Positions 24,757 through 32,329 of a stretch of DNA of 61,287 nt are shown piece by piece (position 1 is the stretch's first letter; the number at the start of each line of letters is the position of its first letter). A program made the position numbers and the translations under genes. Under the pieces are notes generated by a model. The model was not told where the DNA came from and made no database searches. It saw nothing but the letters and a program-made list of their open reading frames with translations. Source of the stretch: a virus; the IMG/VR virus record IMGVR_UViG_3300050014_000138, positions 1 to 61,287 of that record. One strand, written 5' to 3'.

Positions 24757-24978
24757 TTATTGCGTTGAGATTGAAGATGTAACTGACGTAATAAACGTTG
24801 CAGTTACTGGTAAAATGAAGTTATTTATATCGTTCCTGAATATTTCATCATTCACGTATCTAAATACCGTTTTTTCTACAAGTCCTTGTAATGTAAGCTT
24901 ATGCCTAATACCAAGTAATTTAAACTCGTCATATAAAATGGGAGCTACTTTAACTGTTGTTGCAATTTTGTTCGTCAT
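24757..24978 (-). CDS. ribbon-helix-helix-like DNA-binding protein
   Basis: 73 aa. KIATTVKVAPILYDEFKLLGIRHKLTLQGLVEKTVFRYV has the RHH order: N-terminal strand (TTVKV), a helix, then a LTLQGLVEK turn-helix, and a hydrophobic C-terminal tail. It is probably a small repressor or antitoxin-like regulator; no toxin partner is visible next to it. The 76 nt upstream are AT-rich with no clear promoter. Confidence 0.5.
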   Translation of the reverse strand: MTNKIATTVKVAPILYDEFKLLGIRHKLTLQGLVEKTVFRYVNDEIFRNDINNFILPVTATFITSVTSSISTQ

Positions 24979-25054
24979 ATATGTATATACATTAATGTGT
25001 ATGCAAATACATATGTGAAGAATTTCAAAAATATTATTTATATTTCAAAAATAA

Positions 25055-25318
25055 TTATTTTATTTCAGGAAATGATTTTATATTAATTGGAGATCTTGGA
25101 CAAAACAAATCTGTATAATCTACACAAAAATCATATGATGATATCCATCCTTCATTATATAAATAACGTGCTACATTAACTGTGGCGTATATTGCATACG
25201 TGTTATAATAAAGTTGGTTGGCATCTAGTGGATTATTAAACAACGGAAATGGAATATGGATACAATATTTATTCCATTCTTCATTATAATCTATATTGTA
25301 TCCATTTATTTTAAACAT
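25055..25318 (-). CDS. hypothetical protein
   Basis: 87 aa, rich in Tyr/Asn, with CIHIPFPLFNNPLDANQLYYNTYAIYA and two C-terminal Cys. Not recognised. It starts 2 nt after the nuclease gene stop on the same strand, so it is co-transcribed with it. Confidence 0.45.
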   Translation of the reverse strand: MFKINGYNIDYNEEWNKYCIHIPFPLFNNPLDANQLYYNTYAIYATVNVARYLYNEGWISSYDFCVDYTDLFCPRSPINIKSFPEIK

Positions 25319-25320
25319 AA

Positions 25321-26214
25321 TTATTCCAACCGTTCTTTTTTACCATCACATTTTCCATTTTTTAAATATGGACAATATTTACAATTTTTCTTATCTTTTC
25401 CTGGATTTTTTGGATACTTTATGTCGGGTTTGTATGTACCTTCGGAGGTAAAACAAGTATCAATAAATTTTCCAAACTTTTTAATAACTTCTAATACATC
25501 AGATTGGCTAGACGATGGTTTAAAGATTTGAATGCGACTTTGTTCATATCTGCAATTTTCATATAGTTTTCTTCTAAGAATAAAGAATTCAATATTGATC
25601 TTACTAAGAGGAATATTATGAGTTTTACTATATAATGCTTTATATAATAATAATTGAGATATTTTTAACCAATCCTCCCGTTGAGAAGCGTTCCATCCAC
25701 TATTACTGGTTTTAATATCTATAATACGTATGTTTCCCGATTGTTTTTCTCTAAGTAACAAATCTATGAATCCAGTTAAATTTATATTATTTCTAATTTC
25801 GGCATTTAGTTCATCTTCAATTCCAATTAATTCCCATTTATCTCTTGGGAAATGTTGAAGTCTATTTTCTGGAGCACGGAATTCTGAAATAACATTTTTG
25901 GCGTCTTCGACAAATTCATCAAATTCTTCTTTGGTATGGGGAATTTTCTTTTTCTCAATTTCACGCTTAAATGTTTCCATGAATTGTGCCATCATATCAA
26001 CTGCTTCGGCTTCTTTATCACCTTGTTCGTATAACGTTTTTATGTATAATTGGATTGCTTCATGAATAGACGTTCCAAATGTCATGATTAGGTTATCTTC
26101 AAATGTTTTCTCATGAAGAATATAATCACGGTACCATTTGTGTGGACAAGTCCACCAGTTGGAAAATTGTGAATATGATACCGTCTTTTTCTTTTTAATT
26201 ATTTCATCAGTCAT
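25321..26214 (-). CDS. RecB/Cas4-like PD-(D/E)XK nuclease with Fe-S cysteines
   Basis: 297 aa. VSYSQFSNWWTCPHKWYRDYIL at the N-terminus and FGTSIHEAI (GxxxH) are RecB-family motifs. GFIDLLLRE supplies the D and IIDIKTS the D-x-K. At the C-terminus is CKYCPYLKNGKC. Together with the N-terminal Cys this gives the four-cysteine set that holds a 4Fe-4S cluster in AddB/Cas4-type exonucleases. It probably acts in phage recombination or end processing. There are no cas1/cas2 genes or CRISPR repeats nearby, so an adaptation role is unlikely. It has a strong, nearly leaderless promoter. Confidence 0.8.
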   Translation of the reverse strand: MTDEIIKKKKTVSYSQFSNWWTCPHKWYRDYILHEKTFEDNLIMTFGTSIHEAIQLYIKTLYEQGDKEAEAVDMMAQFMETFKREIEKKKIPHTKEEFDEFVEDAKNVISEFRAPENRLQHFPRDKWELIGIEDELNAEIRNNINLTGFIDLLLREKQSGNIRIIDIKTSNSGWNASQREDWLKISQLLLYKALYSKTHNIPLSKINIEFFILRRKLYENCRYEQSRIQIFKPSSSQSDVLEVIKKFGKFIDTCFTSEGTYKPDIKYPKNPGKDKKNCKYCPYLKNGKCDGKKERLE

Positions 26215-26220
26215 TTATGA

Positions 26221-26249
26221 ATAATATCATATTTTATGCTGGTCATCAA
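26221..26249 (-). promoter_or_regulatory. sigma70-like promoter, extended -35 type
   Basis: Minus strand: TTGATG (26244-26249) inside TATAAAAAGTTGATG, a 17-nt spacer, and TATTAT (26221-26226), then only 6 nt to the ATG at 26214. The predicted transcript starts at or within a base or two of the AUG. Confidence 0.65.
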
Positions 26250-26279
26250 CTTTTTATACTATAGCCATATATTTATTCG

Positions 26280-26285
26280 TATAAT
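26280..26285 (+). promoter_or_regulatory. possible -10 box
   Basis: TATAAT 14 nt before the 26300 start, in the divergent gap. No convincing -35 hexamer was found 16-18 nt upstream (TACTAT is the best). Confidence 0.3.
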
Positions 26286-26299
26286 ATTTTTTAAAACAT

Positions 26300-26515
26300 A
26301 TGGCTAATATAACAATTTCAATACCCGATGCACAACTAACCAGAGTAGTAGATGCATTTGCGATAAAATTTAACTGGGATGGTAGCATATCTAAACCATT
26401 ATTTGCAAAACAGAAATTAATGGAAATGATTATCAAAACCGTTTATGAAACAGAAACAAATGCAGCGGTAGTCACCGCAATGAATTCTATTAACCAAAAT
26501 TTAACAATAACGTAA
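26300..26515 (+). CDS. small conserved phage protein, unknown function
   Basis: 71 aa. ITISIPDAQLTRVVDAFAIKFNW, then KPLFAKQKLMEMIIKTVYETETNAAVVTAMN. This short layout ('vsIPDa...rv.dAfa..y..', 'pp.FAk......ik..V...E..aA..aa') is a pattern I associate with small proteins in many siphoviruses and myoviruses, often among virion genes. Mechanism unknown. It is divergent from the nuclease gene. Confidence 0.55.
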   Translation: MANITISIPDAQLTRVVDAFAIKFNWDGSISKPLFAKQKLMEMIIKTVYETETNAAVVTAMNSINQNLTIT

Positions 26516-26573
26516 TATTTTTAATTACGAATTCATTTTCAGAATCTGGATAAATTTTTAATTTTATAAAAAG

Positions 26574-26602
26574 TTGTAATATTTTTATTCTTCAGGTAAT
26601 CT
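26574..26602 (+). promoter_or_regulatory. sigma70-like promoter, extended -35 type
   Basis: TTGTAA (26574-26579) inside TTATAAAAAGTTGTAA, a 17-nt spacer, and TAATCT (26597-26602), then 7 nt to the ATG at 26610. Predicted leaderless. An inverted repeat covers the -10 and start point. Confidence 0.6.
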
Positions 26603-26609
26603 ACCTGAA
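26591..26609. promoter_or_regulatory. operator-like inverted repeat over -10 and start point
   Basis: TTCAGGTA - ATC - TACCTGAA is a perfect 8-bp inverted repeat with a 3-nt centre, ending one base before the ATG at 26610. It contains the whole -10 box. A dimeric repressor bound here would block the promoter. In RNA it would form a hairpin abutting the start codon. Confidence 0.55.
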
Positions 26610-27050
26610 ATGAATAGAAGAAATTTTTTTAAAAGTCTTGGTATGTCGTCTTTAGTAGCGACAATTCTTCCATCTGTGTTGCTTAACGCAAAAGAAGTTC
26701 CATCAAAAGAAATTGCTCAAAAAGTAGGAGATATATATGAAATTATGTCTCCTGATGACATTAAAGAATGGTTGGGCGAAGATAGATATATGGAAACTCC
26801 TGTTAAAATGTATAATGGAAAAGCATATGTTGCGAGAATGTATAGACTTAAACTTCGAATCTGTGGAAATGCTTTAAGTTTAAAAAATCATTGGATTGAA
26901 GATGCCAAGGAAGACGCAAAAAATGAGATTAATGAATTGAAATTAACACATCTTTGTTCGGTTAGATTTCATAGTTCTCCAATTTTTTATTCAGATGAAA
27001 CCTTTGGATATCATTCATATGTTAGGGGAGTTAAAGTTATAAATGTATGA
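26610..27050 (+). CDS. Tat-exported protein, unknown function
   Basis: 146 aa. The N-terminus is MNRRNFFKSLGMSSLVAT followed by a hydrophobic run to about VLLNA: a twin-arginine signal (R3-R4-x-F-F-K, like SRRxFLK) with an A-x-A-like cleavage region near residue 27. The mature domain is about 115 aa with no recognised motif. Tat export carries folded, often cofactor-containing proteins to the periplasm, so this is a phage-encoded periplasmic protein expressed during infection. A related signal occurs two genes downstream. It ends with ATGA overlapping the next start. Confidence 0.7.
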   Translation: MNRRNFFKSLGMSSLVATILPSVLLNAKEVPSKEIAQKVGDIYEIMSPDDIKEWLGEDRYMETPVKMYNGKAYVARMYRLKLRICGNALSLKNHWIEDAKEDAKNEINELKLTHLCSVRFHSSPIFYSDETFGYHSYVRGVKVINV

Positions 27051-27343
27051 CATTAAATCAACTTAATATTTTAAATGAACAAGAATTAGCAATGATATTA
27101 TATGTTGTTAATGTCATTTCTCCACCAGAATCTCCAAAAATGGAATTTGAAAAACGGCATCTTGTATGGTTTAAGCATGATCAACTTGTAAAAAAGATGG
27201 TTGATGCTTTCCCAAAACTGTTGCCAGAAGGATATCCTATTTATCTTACATTGATGAATAAACTGGGTGTAAAAGGAGAAATAAAATATCCACACCCACC
27301 ATTGCCAGTTACAGAATCAACTCAAAACACAGGATCTATATGA
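27047..27343 (+). CDS. hypothetical protein
   Basis: 98 aa without a signal peptide. Helical, with LNEQELAMILYVVNVIS and FKHDQLVKKMVDAF. The last 15 residues are Pro/Thr/Ser-rich. It is linked by 4-nt overlaps to a Tat-signal gene on each side, so the three are one translational unit. Not recognised. Confidence 0.5.
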   Translation: MTLNQLNILNEQELAMILYVVNVISPPESPKMEFEKRHLVWFKHDQLVKKMVDAFPKLLPEGYPIYLTLMNKLGVKGEIKYPHPPLPVTESTQNTGSI

Positions 27344-27741
27344 ATAAAAGAAACTTTATAAAATATGCTACATTAGGCGTTGCTAGTTGTATAACTAGTC
27401 CAATATCACTTGTTAAAACAACCGAACCAGTCCCAGGATTAGGATCTGAAAAAGATTATCTCTGTCCATCTGATAGGATAGTAATGGAAGAAATTAAAGT
27501 TAAAATGAGCGGTTGTGCTGAACAATTCTGTTTTGAACCAATGGATAATACTGTTATAACTAGAGCACATTGTAAATTTAATAATATGTTAGAAGATTTT
27601 AAAAAGAATGGACAATGTCGAGAGATTGGAGTTGACTCTCTCAGTTTAAATGATAAAGTTTTATATGGACAAGTTTGGATTAGACCAAATAATTTTGAAG
27701 ATTATATCATACTTGATTTTCATATTTTTGCGAATTCATAA
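27340..27741 (+). CDS. second Tat-like exported protein, unknown function
   Basis: 133 aa. It starts MNKRNFIKYATLGVASCITS: a Lys-Arg version of the twin-arginine motif (K3-R4-N-F-I-K) followed by a moderately hydrophobic stretch. KR signals are used by some Tat substrates but are weaker. The mature part has four Cys and shares the Asn/Lys/Glu character of the 26610 product, though no clear alignment was seen beyond the signal. Export is probable, not certain. C17 is not in a good lipobox. Confidence 0.55.
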   Translation: MNKRNFIKYATLGVASCITSPISLVKTTEPVPGLGSEKDYLCPSDRIVMEEIKVKMSGCAEQFCFEPMDNTVITRAHCKFNNMLEDFKKNGQCREIGVDSLSLNDKVLYGQVWIRPNNFEDYIILDFHIFANS

Positions 27742-27756
27742 ATGTGAAATAAAGTC

Positions 27757-27785
27757 TTGTATTGATTGACATTATCAGTTAATAT
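27757..27785 (+). promoter_or_regulatory. possible promoter for HNH-like endonuclease gene
   Basis: TTGTAT (27757-27762), a 17-nt spacer, and TAATAT (27780-27785), 19 nt before the ATG at 27805. A perfect TTGACA at 27766 has no -10 at a usable distance. Confidence 0.4.
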
Positions 27786-27804
27786 GGTGAGATTAATAAA
27801 TTAT

Positions 27805-28410
27805 ATGAATGTGGGAAATAAAAGACGAGTATTTATAAACTCGGGTGAACGATTTGGGAAACTTGTTGTAATAGGTGAATCTTCTTTAGAAGAAAGACCT
27901 TTGTGTGATAATAGTCATGTTTATTATAAATGTAGATGTGATTGTGGAAATATTAAAATAGTAAGATCTGCTAATCTTAAACGAAAGCATAATGTGTCTT
28001 GTGGATGCCAAAAGAAAATAAGTGGAACAAAAAATATACAACAATGGATATCCGATGGAGGTATTAATCCCAATCGAGAATTCGTAGGACAAATAAGTGG
28101 AGCATTGTGGTGTCATATTAAAAATAATGCCAAAGAAAGAAACCACAAGATTGATATAACAAAAGAATATATATGGGAACTTTTCTTGAAACAAAATGGT
28201 AAGTGTGCATTGACAGGGTTAAAATTGAAATTATCTCCATTAAGTATAAATCGTTATGATAATGATGCATCTTTAGATAGGATAGATTCAAAAATTGGAT
28301 ATGTAATTGGGAATGTTCAATGGGTTCATAAGGATGTTAATTTTATGAAAATGGATTTCCCAGAAGATTATTTTGTGAAAATGTGTAAGTTAGTATCTAT
28401 AAATAAATAA
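27805..28410 (+). CDS. HNH-like homing endonuclease beside DNA polymerase
   Basis: About 201 aa from ATG at 27805; ATGs upstream overlap the putative -10. The N-terminus GERFGKLVVIGE...CRCDCGN...SCGC is a DNA-binding/zinc module common in phage endonucleases. The C-terminus KCALTGLKL...ASLDRIDSKIGYVIGNVQWVHKDVNFMK is the HNH-type core used in this family (RID...GY..GNVQWV...N.mK). It sits 1 nt before the polymerase start, the position expected for a free-standing endonuclease that targets the conserved polymerase gene of relatives. Confidence 0.7.
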   Translation: MNVGNKRRVFINSGERFGKLVVIGESSLEERPLCDNSHVYYKCRCDCGNIKIVRSANLKRKHNVSCGCQKKISGTKNIQQWISDGGINPNREFVGQISGALWCHIKNNAKERNHKIDITKEYIWELFLKQNGKCALTGLKLKLSPLSINRYDNDASLDRIDSKIGYVIGNVQWVHKDVNFMKMDFPEDYFVKMCKLVSINK

Positions 28411-28411
28411 T

Positions 28412-30988
28412 ATGTATAAAAATATATTTCATGATAGAAAAACCGAAATGGTTTATTTATGGGATGATGAAGCTGGAATGATAAATATTCCATCATGCAA
28501 ACTACATTATGCATATCGTCGATGTGTCGGTGGAAAATATAAATCTCTTTACGGGGATGAACTTGAAAAGGTAACTAATTATGATGATAGAGATCCATCA
28601 TTATTTGAATCTGATGTAAGTATAGAGATGAAGTGCTTGATCGATGCTTACGGAGGTAATGATGAAGTTTCTAAGGGGCATAAAATAATTATAATCGATA
28701 TAGAAGTAAGCACCGAAGGAGGTTTTCCTGATATTATGGCAGGTGATAAAGCAATTACCGCAATTGCACTTTATGATCAAGCAGGAAGTAAATATTATCA
28801 GTTTGTTCTTGATCCAGATAAAAAGATTGTTAATAAAGACGAGAATGGGATTGATTTACGATCTTTTAAAAATGAAGAAAATTTATTGGAAGTATTTTTA
28901 AATAAGTGGGGAGAAATTAATCCAACGATCGTAACTGGATGGAATACTAATGGATTTGATATTCCATACATGTTTAATAGAATTCGTGCGGTTCTTGGGA
29001 AACAACAAGCATATAGATTATCTCCAATCAATATTGCCTATCAAAATAGGTTTAATAGGAAGATGGTTATTGCAGGAATTTCTTGTTTGGATTATATGGA
29101 TCTTTATAAGAAGTTCATTGGCGTTATGAAACCATCTTGGTCATTATCAAATGTGGCTAAAGATGAAGAATTAAAACATCAGAAAATAACGTATAAGGGT
29201 AGTTTAAATGATCTTTATAAGAATGATCTTCAACGATATGTTGAATACAATTTAATGGATGTGGAAGTTGTTGTAGAATTAGATAAGAAATATGATTTTA
29301 TTTATTTGGCAAGATCTGTTTGTCACAAGGGTCATGTTCCATATGAATGGTTTCAAATGTCTAGTAGGTTCATTGATGGTGCTATATTGGATTATTTACA
29401 TTCCAATAGTTTGATAGGTCCAAACAAACCAGTTGGTGGTCGAGAAGAGTATGAAGAGATGGAGAAAGAAGGAGAAGATGGGTTTACGGGTGCATATGTT
29501 AAAGAACCTATTCCAGGTTTATATGATTGGATATATTCTGTTGATATTACATCACTGTATCCTTCTGCCATTATGACGTTAAATATATCCAACGAAACGA
29601 AAGTTGGAAAGATTGAAGGATGGGATAAAATTGAATTTGATAAGGGGAATATCCCTATTGTTAGAGTATCCGATCACGCTTATACGTCTGATGAATTTAA
29701 GAAGATGATTGATAATTATACATTTTCAATCGCAAGTAGTGGTGCGGTATATCGTCAAGATGTTAAAGGTGTTATTCCAACTATTCTTGATACTTGGTTT
29801 TCAGAACGTGTTGAGTATCGTCAACTTGCACATAAGTTTGGTCAAGAAGGTGATAAAGAAAAAGAAGGATTTTATGATCGTCGTCAGAAGAGACAGAAAA
29901 TATTCTTAAACTCTGTGTATGGAGTAATGGGACTTCCTATTTTTAGATTCTATGATAGAGATAATGCCGAAGCAACAACTATTAGTGGTCAAACAATCAT
30001 TAAATCTGCCGAGAGGTTGGTTAATGATACATATTTACAAAAGTTTAAAGATAAGAATGTAGTTCCCAAGGAAGAATCATTTGTTAAATATATTGATACT
30101 GATTCGTTGTATATTTCTTCCCTTCCTCTTGCACAACTTGATGGTAATGTAACAGATATGACAAAGTTTTCGGTTGACTTATCATTAGAAATTTCTGATA
30201 AGATTAACCGATTCTATAAATATATGGTTCCTCGTATATTTAATGTTTCTCCAGAACATAATCGTATTAAAATTGTTCCCGATGTAATTGCCAAGAAAGC
30301 ACTTTGGGTTGCTAAAAAGCGATATGCCATGCTTAAAGTGTATGACATGGAAAAAAATAAAGCAGTCAAAGATAAAGCTGGCAATGAAGGTAAACTTGAG
30401 GTAAAAGGTATTGATACAGTCAGGTCTAGTTTTCCAAGTGCGTTTAGAAAGTTTGCAGGAGAAATATTGGATCAGTTGCTTCGGGGTGTTCCTCGTGAAA
30501 TATTGGACGAGAAAATTATGAAATTTGAAGAGACTATAGACAGTCATAGTATATTTGATATGTCCAAAACTAGTTCTGCAAAATTTGTGTCAAAAGATGG
30601 AGAAAAAAATTATAATCCTCCAGGAAGACATATTTTTCAATTTGTGCAAGGGTCTCCACCTCAAGTTAAAGCAGCGTTAGCATACAACGATTTTCTTAAG
30701 GTTTGGAAGTTGGATAAAACGATTGAAAAAATTGAAAATGGAGCAAAAGTAAAATGGACATATTTATTGCCTAATGATTTTAATGTTGAACAATTAGCAA
30801 TGAAAGCAGATGATACTGACCCAGATCAAATATTGGAATTTGTTACAACTCATATTGATCGCCGTAAAGTATATGATAGAGAATTGCACAGTAAATTGGA
30901 AGAAATCTATACTGTGGTAGGTTGGCATTATCCAAATCGTGGATCTCAATTAGCATCAAAAACATTTAATTTTGATGAAGTTTGGTAA
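28412..30988 (+). CDS. 43: DNA polymerase, family B (T4 gp43-like)
   Basis: 858 aa (T4 gp43: 898). All exonuclease and polymerase motifs are visible: Exo I D96-I-E98, Exo II GWNTNGFDIPYMFNR, Exo III YNLMDVEVV; motif A D378-ITSLYP, motif B KIFLNSVYGVMG, motif C YIDTDS (D562, D564), and the KKRYAM thumb motif. It is therefore a replicative polymerase with intact proofreading. It is uninterrupted here, with no intein or intron, although an endonuclease gene lies directly upstream. The sliding clamp and clamp loader follow within 5 kb. Confidence 0.97.
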   Translation: MYKNIFHDRKTEMVYLWDDEAGMINIPSCKLHYAYRRCVGGKYKSLYGDELEKVTNYDDRDPSLFESDVSIEMKCLIDAYGGNDEVSKGHKIIIIDIEVSTEGGFPDIMAGDKAITAIALYDQAGSKYYQFVLDPDKKIVNKDENGIDLRSFKNEENLLEVFLNKWGEINPTIVTGWNTNGFDIPYMFNRIRAVLGKQQAYRLSPINIAYQNRFNRKMVIAGISCLDYMDLYKKFIGVMKPSWSLSNVAKDEELKHQKITYKGSLNDLYKNDLQRYVEYNLMDVEVVVELDKKYDFIYLARSVCHKGHVPYEWFQMSSRFIDGAILDYLHSNSLIGPNKPVGGREEYEEMEKEGEDGFTGAYVKEPIPGLYDWIYSVDITSLYPSAIMTLNISNETKVGKIEGWDKIEFDKGNIPIVRVSDHAYTSDEFKKMIDNYTFSIASSGAVYRQDVKGVIPTILDTWFSERVEYRQLAHKFGQEGDKEKEGFYDRRQKRQKIFLNSVYGVMGLPIFRFYDRDNAEATTISGQTIIKSAERLVNDTYLQKFKDKNVVPKEESFVKYIDTDSLYISSLPLAQLDGNVTDMTKFSVDLSLEISDKINRFYKYMVPRIFNVSPEHNRIKIVPDVIAKKALWVAKKRYAMLKVYDMEKNKAVKDKAGNEGKLEVKGIDTVRSSFPSAFRKFAGEILDQLLRGVPREILDEKIMKFEETIDSHSIFDMSKTSSAKFVSKDGEKNYNPPGRHIFQFVQGSPPQVKAALAYNDFLKVWKLDKTIEKIENGAKVKWTYLLPNDFNVEQLAMKADDTDPDQILEFVTTHIDRRKVYDRELHSKLEEIYTVVGWHYPNRGSQLASKTFNFDEVW

Positions 30989-31012
30989 AATTATATAATT
31001 TTTAGTAAAAAT

Positions 31013-31453
31013 ATGAAAATTAAAAGAGAAATAAAATTTAGAGTGTGGGATAATGGTTCTGATTGTTGGATTACTTCTGATTCTACCGATTGGGTTGGAA
31101 CTGGTATTGGTAACGTGGGAAGTGCGGATGAACAACCTTGGAAATGTATGTCTTTCAAGGGAGAAATAATGTCAAATGATAACATGGGTGGATTTGTTGA
31201 TTCTAACCAAAAAGATTACATTATTCAACAATTCATTGGATTAAAAGATGTAAATGGAAAAGACATTTTTGAGGGAGATATTATTGAAAATCAAGCGGGA
31301 AGAAAGTTTTTAGTTGAATACGTTTATAACGGATACCAATATAAAGAGATTAATAAAAATAAACCAGAGAGTGATTGGATTTATATTTCATCTATTGGGG
31401 ATGAAAGTTTATGTAATGTAGTGGGAAATATTTTTGAGAATAATAAATTATGA
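31013..31453 (+). CDS. YopX-like domain protein
   Basis: 146 aa. REIKFRVWD at the start, MSFKGEIM, then QFIGLKDVNGKDIFEGDIIE and VGNIFEN at the end. 'R...FRvWd', 'QyTGLkDknGkeIyEGDIv' and 'v.GNIyeN' are the YopX family signatures, common in phages and prophages; the molecular function is unknown. It overlaps the next gene by 4 nt. Confidence 0.75.
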   Translation: MKIKREIKFRVWDNGSDCWITSDSTDWVGTGIGNVGSADEQPWKCMSFKGEIMSNDNMGGFVDSNQKDYIIQQFIGLKDVNGKDIFEGDIIENQAGRKFLVEYVYNGYQYKEINKNKPESDWIYISSIGDESLCNVVGNIFENNKL

Positions 31454-31674
31454 AAACATATATCGTTAATATAGAAACCAGAAAAAATGATAGAGATGAC
31501 GTACTTGGTCCTTATAGAACGTTTGAAAAGGCGAAAGAAGCAATGCGGGAACATTTGGATTTGTGGACAGATGAAGAATTGGAATCATATAAAGAATATG
31601 ACTCTGATTTTAATAAAGGATGTATATACACCGAGGAAGAAAGTATTGAAATTATAGAGCGAGAGATGGAATAA
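31450..31674 (+). CDS. hypothetical protein
   Basis: 74 aa, acidic. It opens with YIVNIETRKNDRDDVLGPYRTFEKAKEAMREHL, a strand-helix pattern, and has a Glu-rich C-terminus. Not recognised. Translationally linked to the YopX-like gene. Confidence 0.45.
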   Translation: MKTYIVNIETRKNDRDDVLGPYRTFEKAKEAMREHLDLWTDEELESYKEYDSDFNKGCIYTEEESIEIIEREME

Positions 31675-31686
31675 ATAAAGGATAAT

Positions 31687-32271
31687 ATGATGACTGGAAG
31701 TTTTGATGATAATAGTTCTAATACCAAGAAACCTAAAGAATATGTTAGAGCATATTTTGAACGACTTGGGTATGAAGTGGATTTGGATTTTAATTTAGCA
31801 TTGGATCAAGAATGGTGGCAAATAATGCGTGATGGGAAACTCATTGTTCAAATTGATAAGGGTGTACCATTGGACGATATAGTAATGGATATTTGTCAAT
31901 TTCATCAAGGTAAACTTGGTATAAGTAAATCGGATTATGAACTACGTGGTCCCGATAGTCCTGAGATGACGGAGTTATTTAAAAAAGTATATGATGATAT
32001 TATAAAATGTGAGGTATGTGGAAAAATAGCAGTTTGGCATGACCAAGCATATCCAGATATAGACGAAATTACTGCTGCGTGTGATGAACATCTTCCGTTT
32101 TGTGGTCATGAAAATTGTATTAGATTTTCTGAATGGGATGTTTTTGGTAAACGTTCCAGTACTTGTTTTCACAGAACTTGGAGATATAATGATGCTGGAT
32201 GGTATAATACAAAAGATAGTTGTGTATGCCCAATTGGACAAATTTATGGGTTACAATCAAAACCATTTTAA
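31687..32271 (+). CDS. hypothetical zinc-binding protein
   Basis: 194 aa, with AAGGA 4-8 nt before the start. The N-terminal half is a small alpha/beta unit (YFERLGYEVDLDFNLALDQEWWQI). From residue 100 come CEVCGK, H-rich segments, CDEHLPFCGHENC and a C-terminal CVC, enough ligands for one or two zinc sites. Function not recognised. It lies between polymerase and clamp genes. Confidence 0.5.
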   Translation: MMTGSFDDNSSNTKKPKEYVRAYFERLGYEVDLDFNLALDQEWWQIMRDGKLIVQIDKGVPLDDIVMDICQFHQGKLGISKSDYELRGPDSPEMTELFKKVYDDIIKCEVCGKIAVWHDQAYPDIDEITAACDEHLPFCGHENCIRFSEWDVFGKRSSTCFHRTWRYNDAGWYNTKDSCVCPIGQIYGLQSKPF

Positions 32272-32277
32272 AATAAA

Positions 32278-32305
32278 TAGACAAATGATATAGGTGTGAT
32301 AGAAT
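32278..32305 (+). promoter_or_regulatory. sigma70-like promoter for sliding-clamp gene
   Basis: TAGACA (32278-32283), a 16-nt spacer, and TAGAAT (32300-32305). The leader of about 20 nt includes AGGAA at 32320-32324, so this transcript uses a Shine-Dalgarno. Confidence 0.5.
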
Positions 32306-32329
32306 ATACACACATTATAGGAATATTAC

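Noticed and set aside
24980-25054. Possible tRNA or ncRNA in the AT-rich gap
   Set aside because: No cloverleaf elements or T-loop-like sequence; just AT-rich spacer.
25321-26214. Cas4 with CRISPR adaptation role
   Set aside because: No cas1/cas2 homologue or repeat array in the window; RecB-like nucleases are common in phages.
27766-27771. Perfect TTGACA as a -35 box
   Set aside because: No -10 at an acceptable distance. TTGTAT at 27757 with TAATAT at 27780 fits better.
28412-30988. Intein or intron in the DNA polymerase gene
   Set aside because: All exonuclease and polymerase motifs lie in one continuous frame of normal length.
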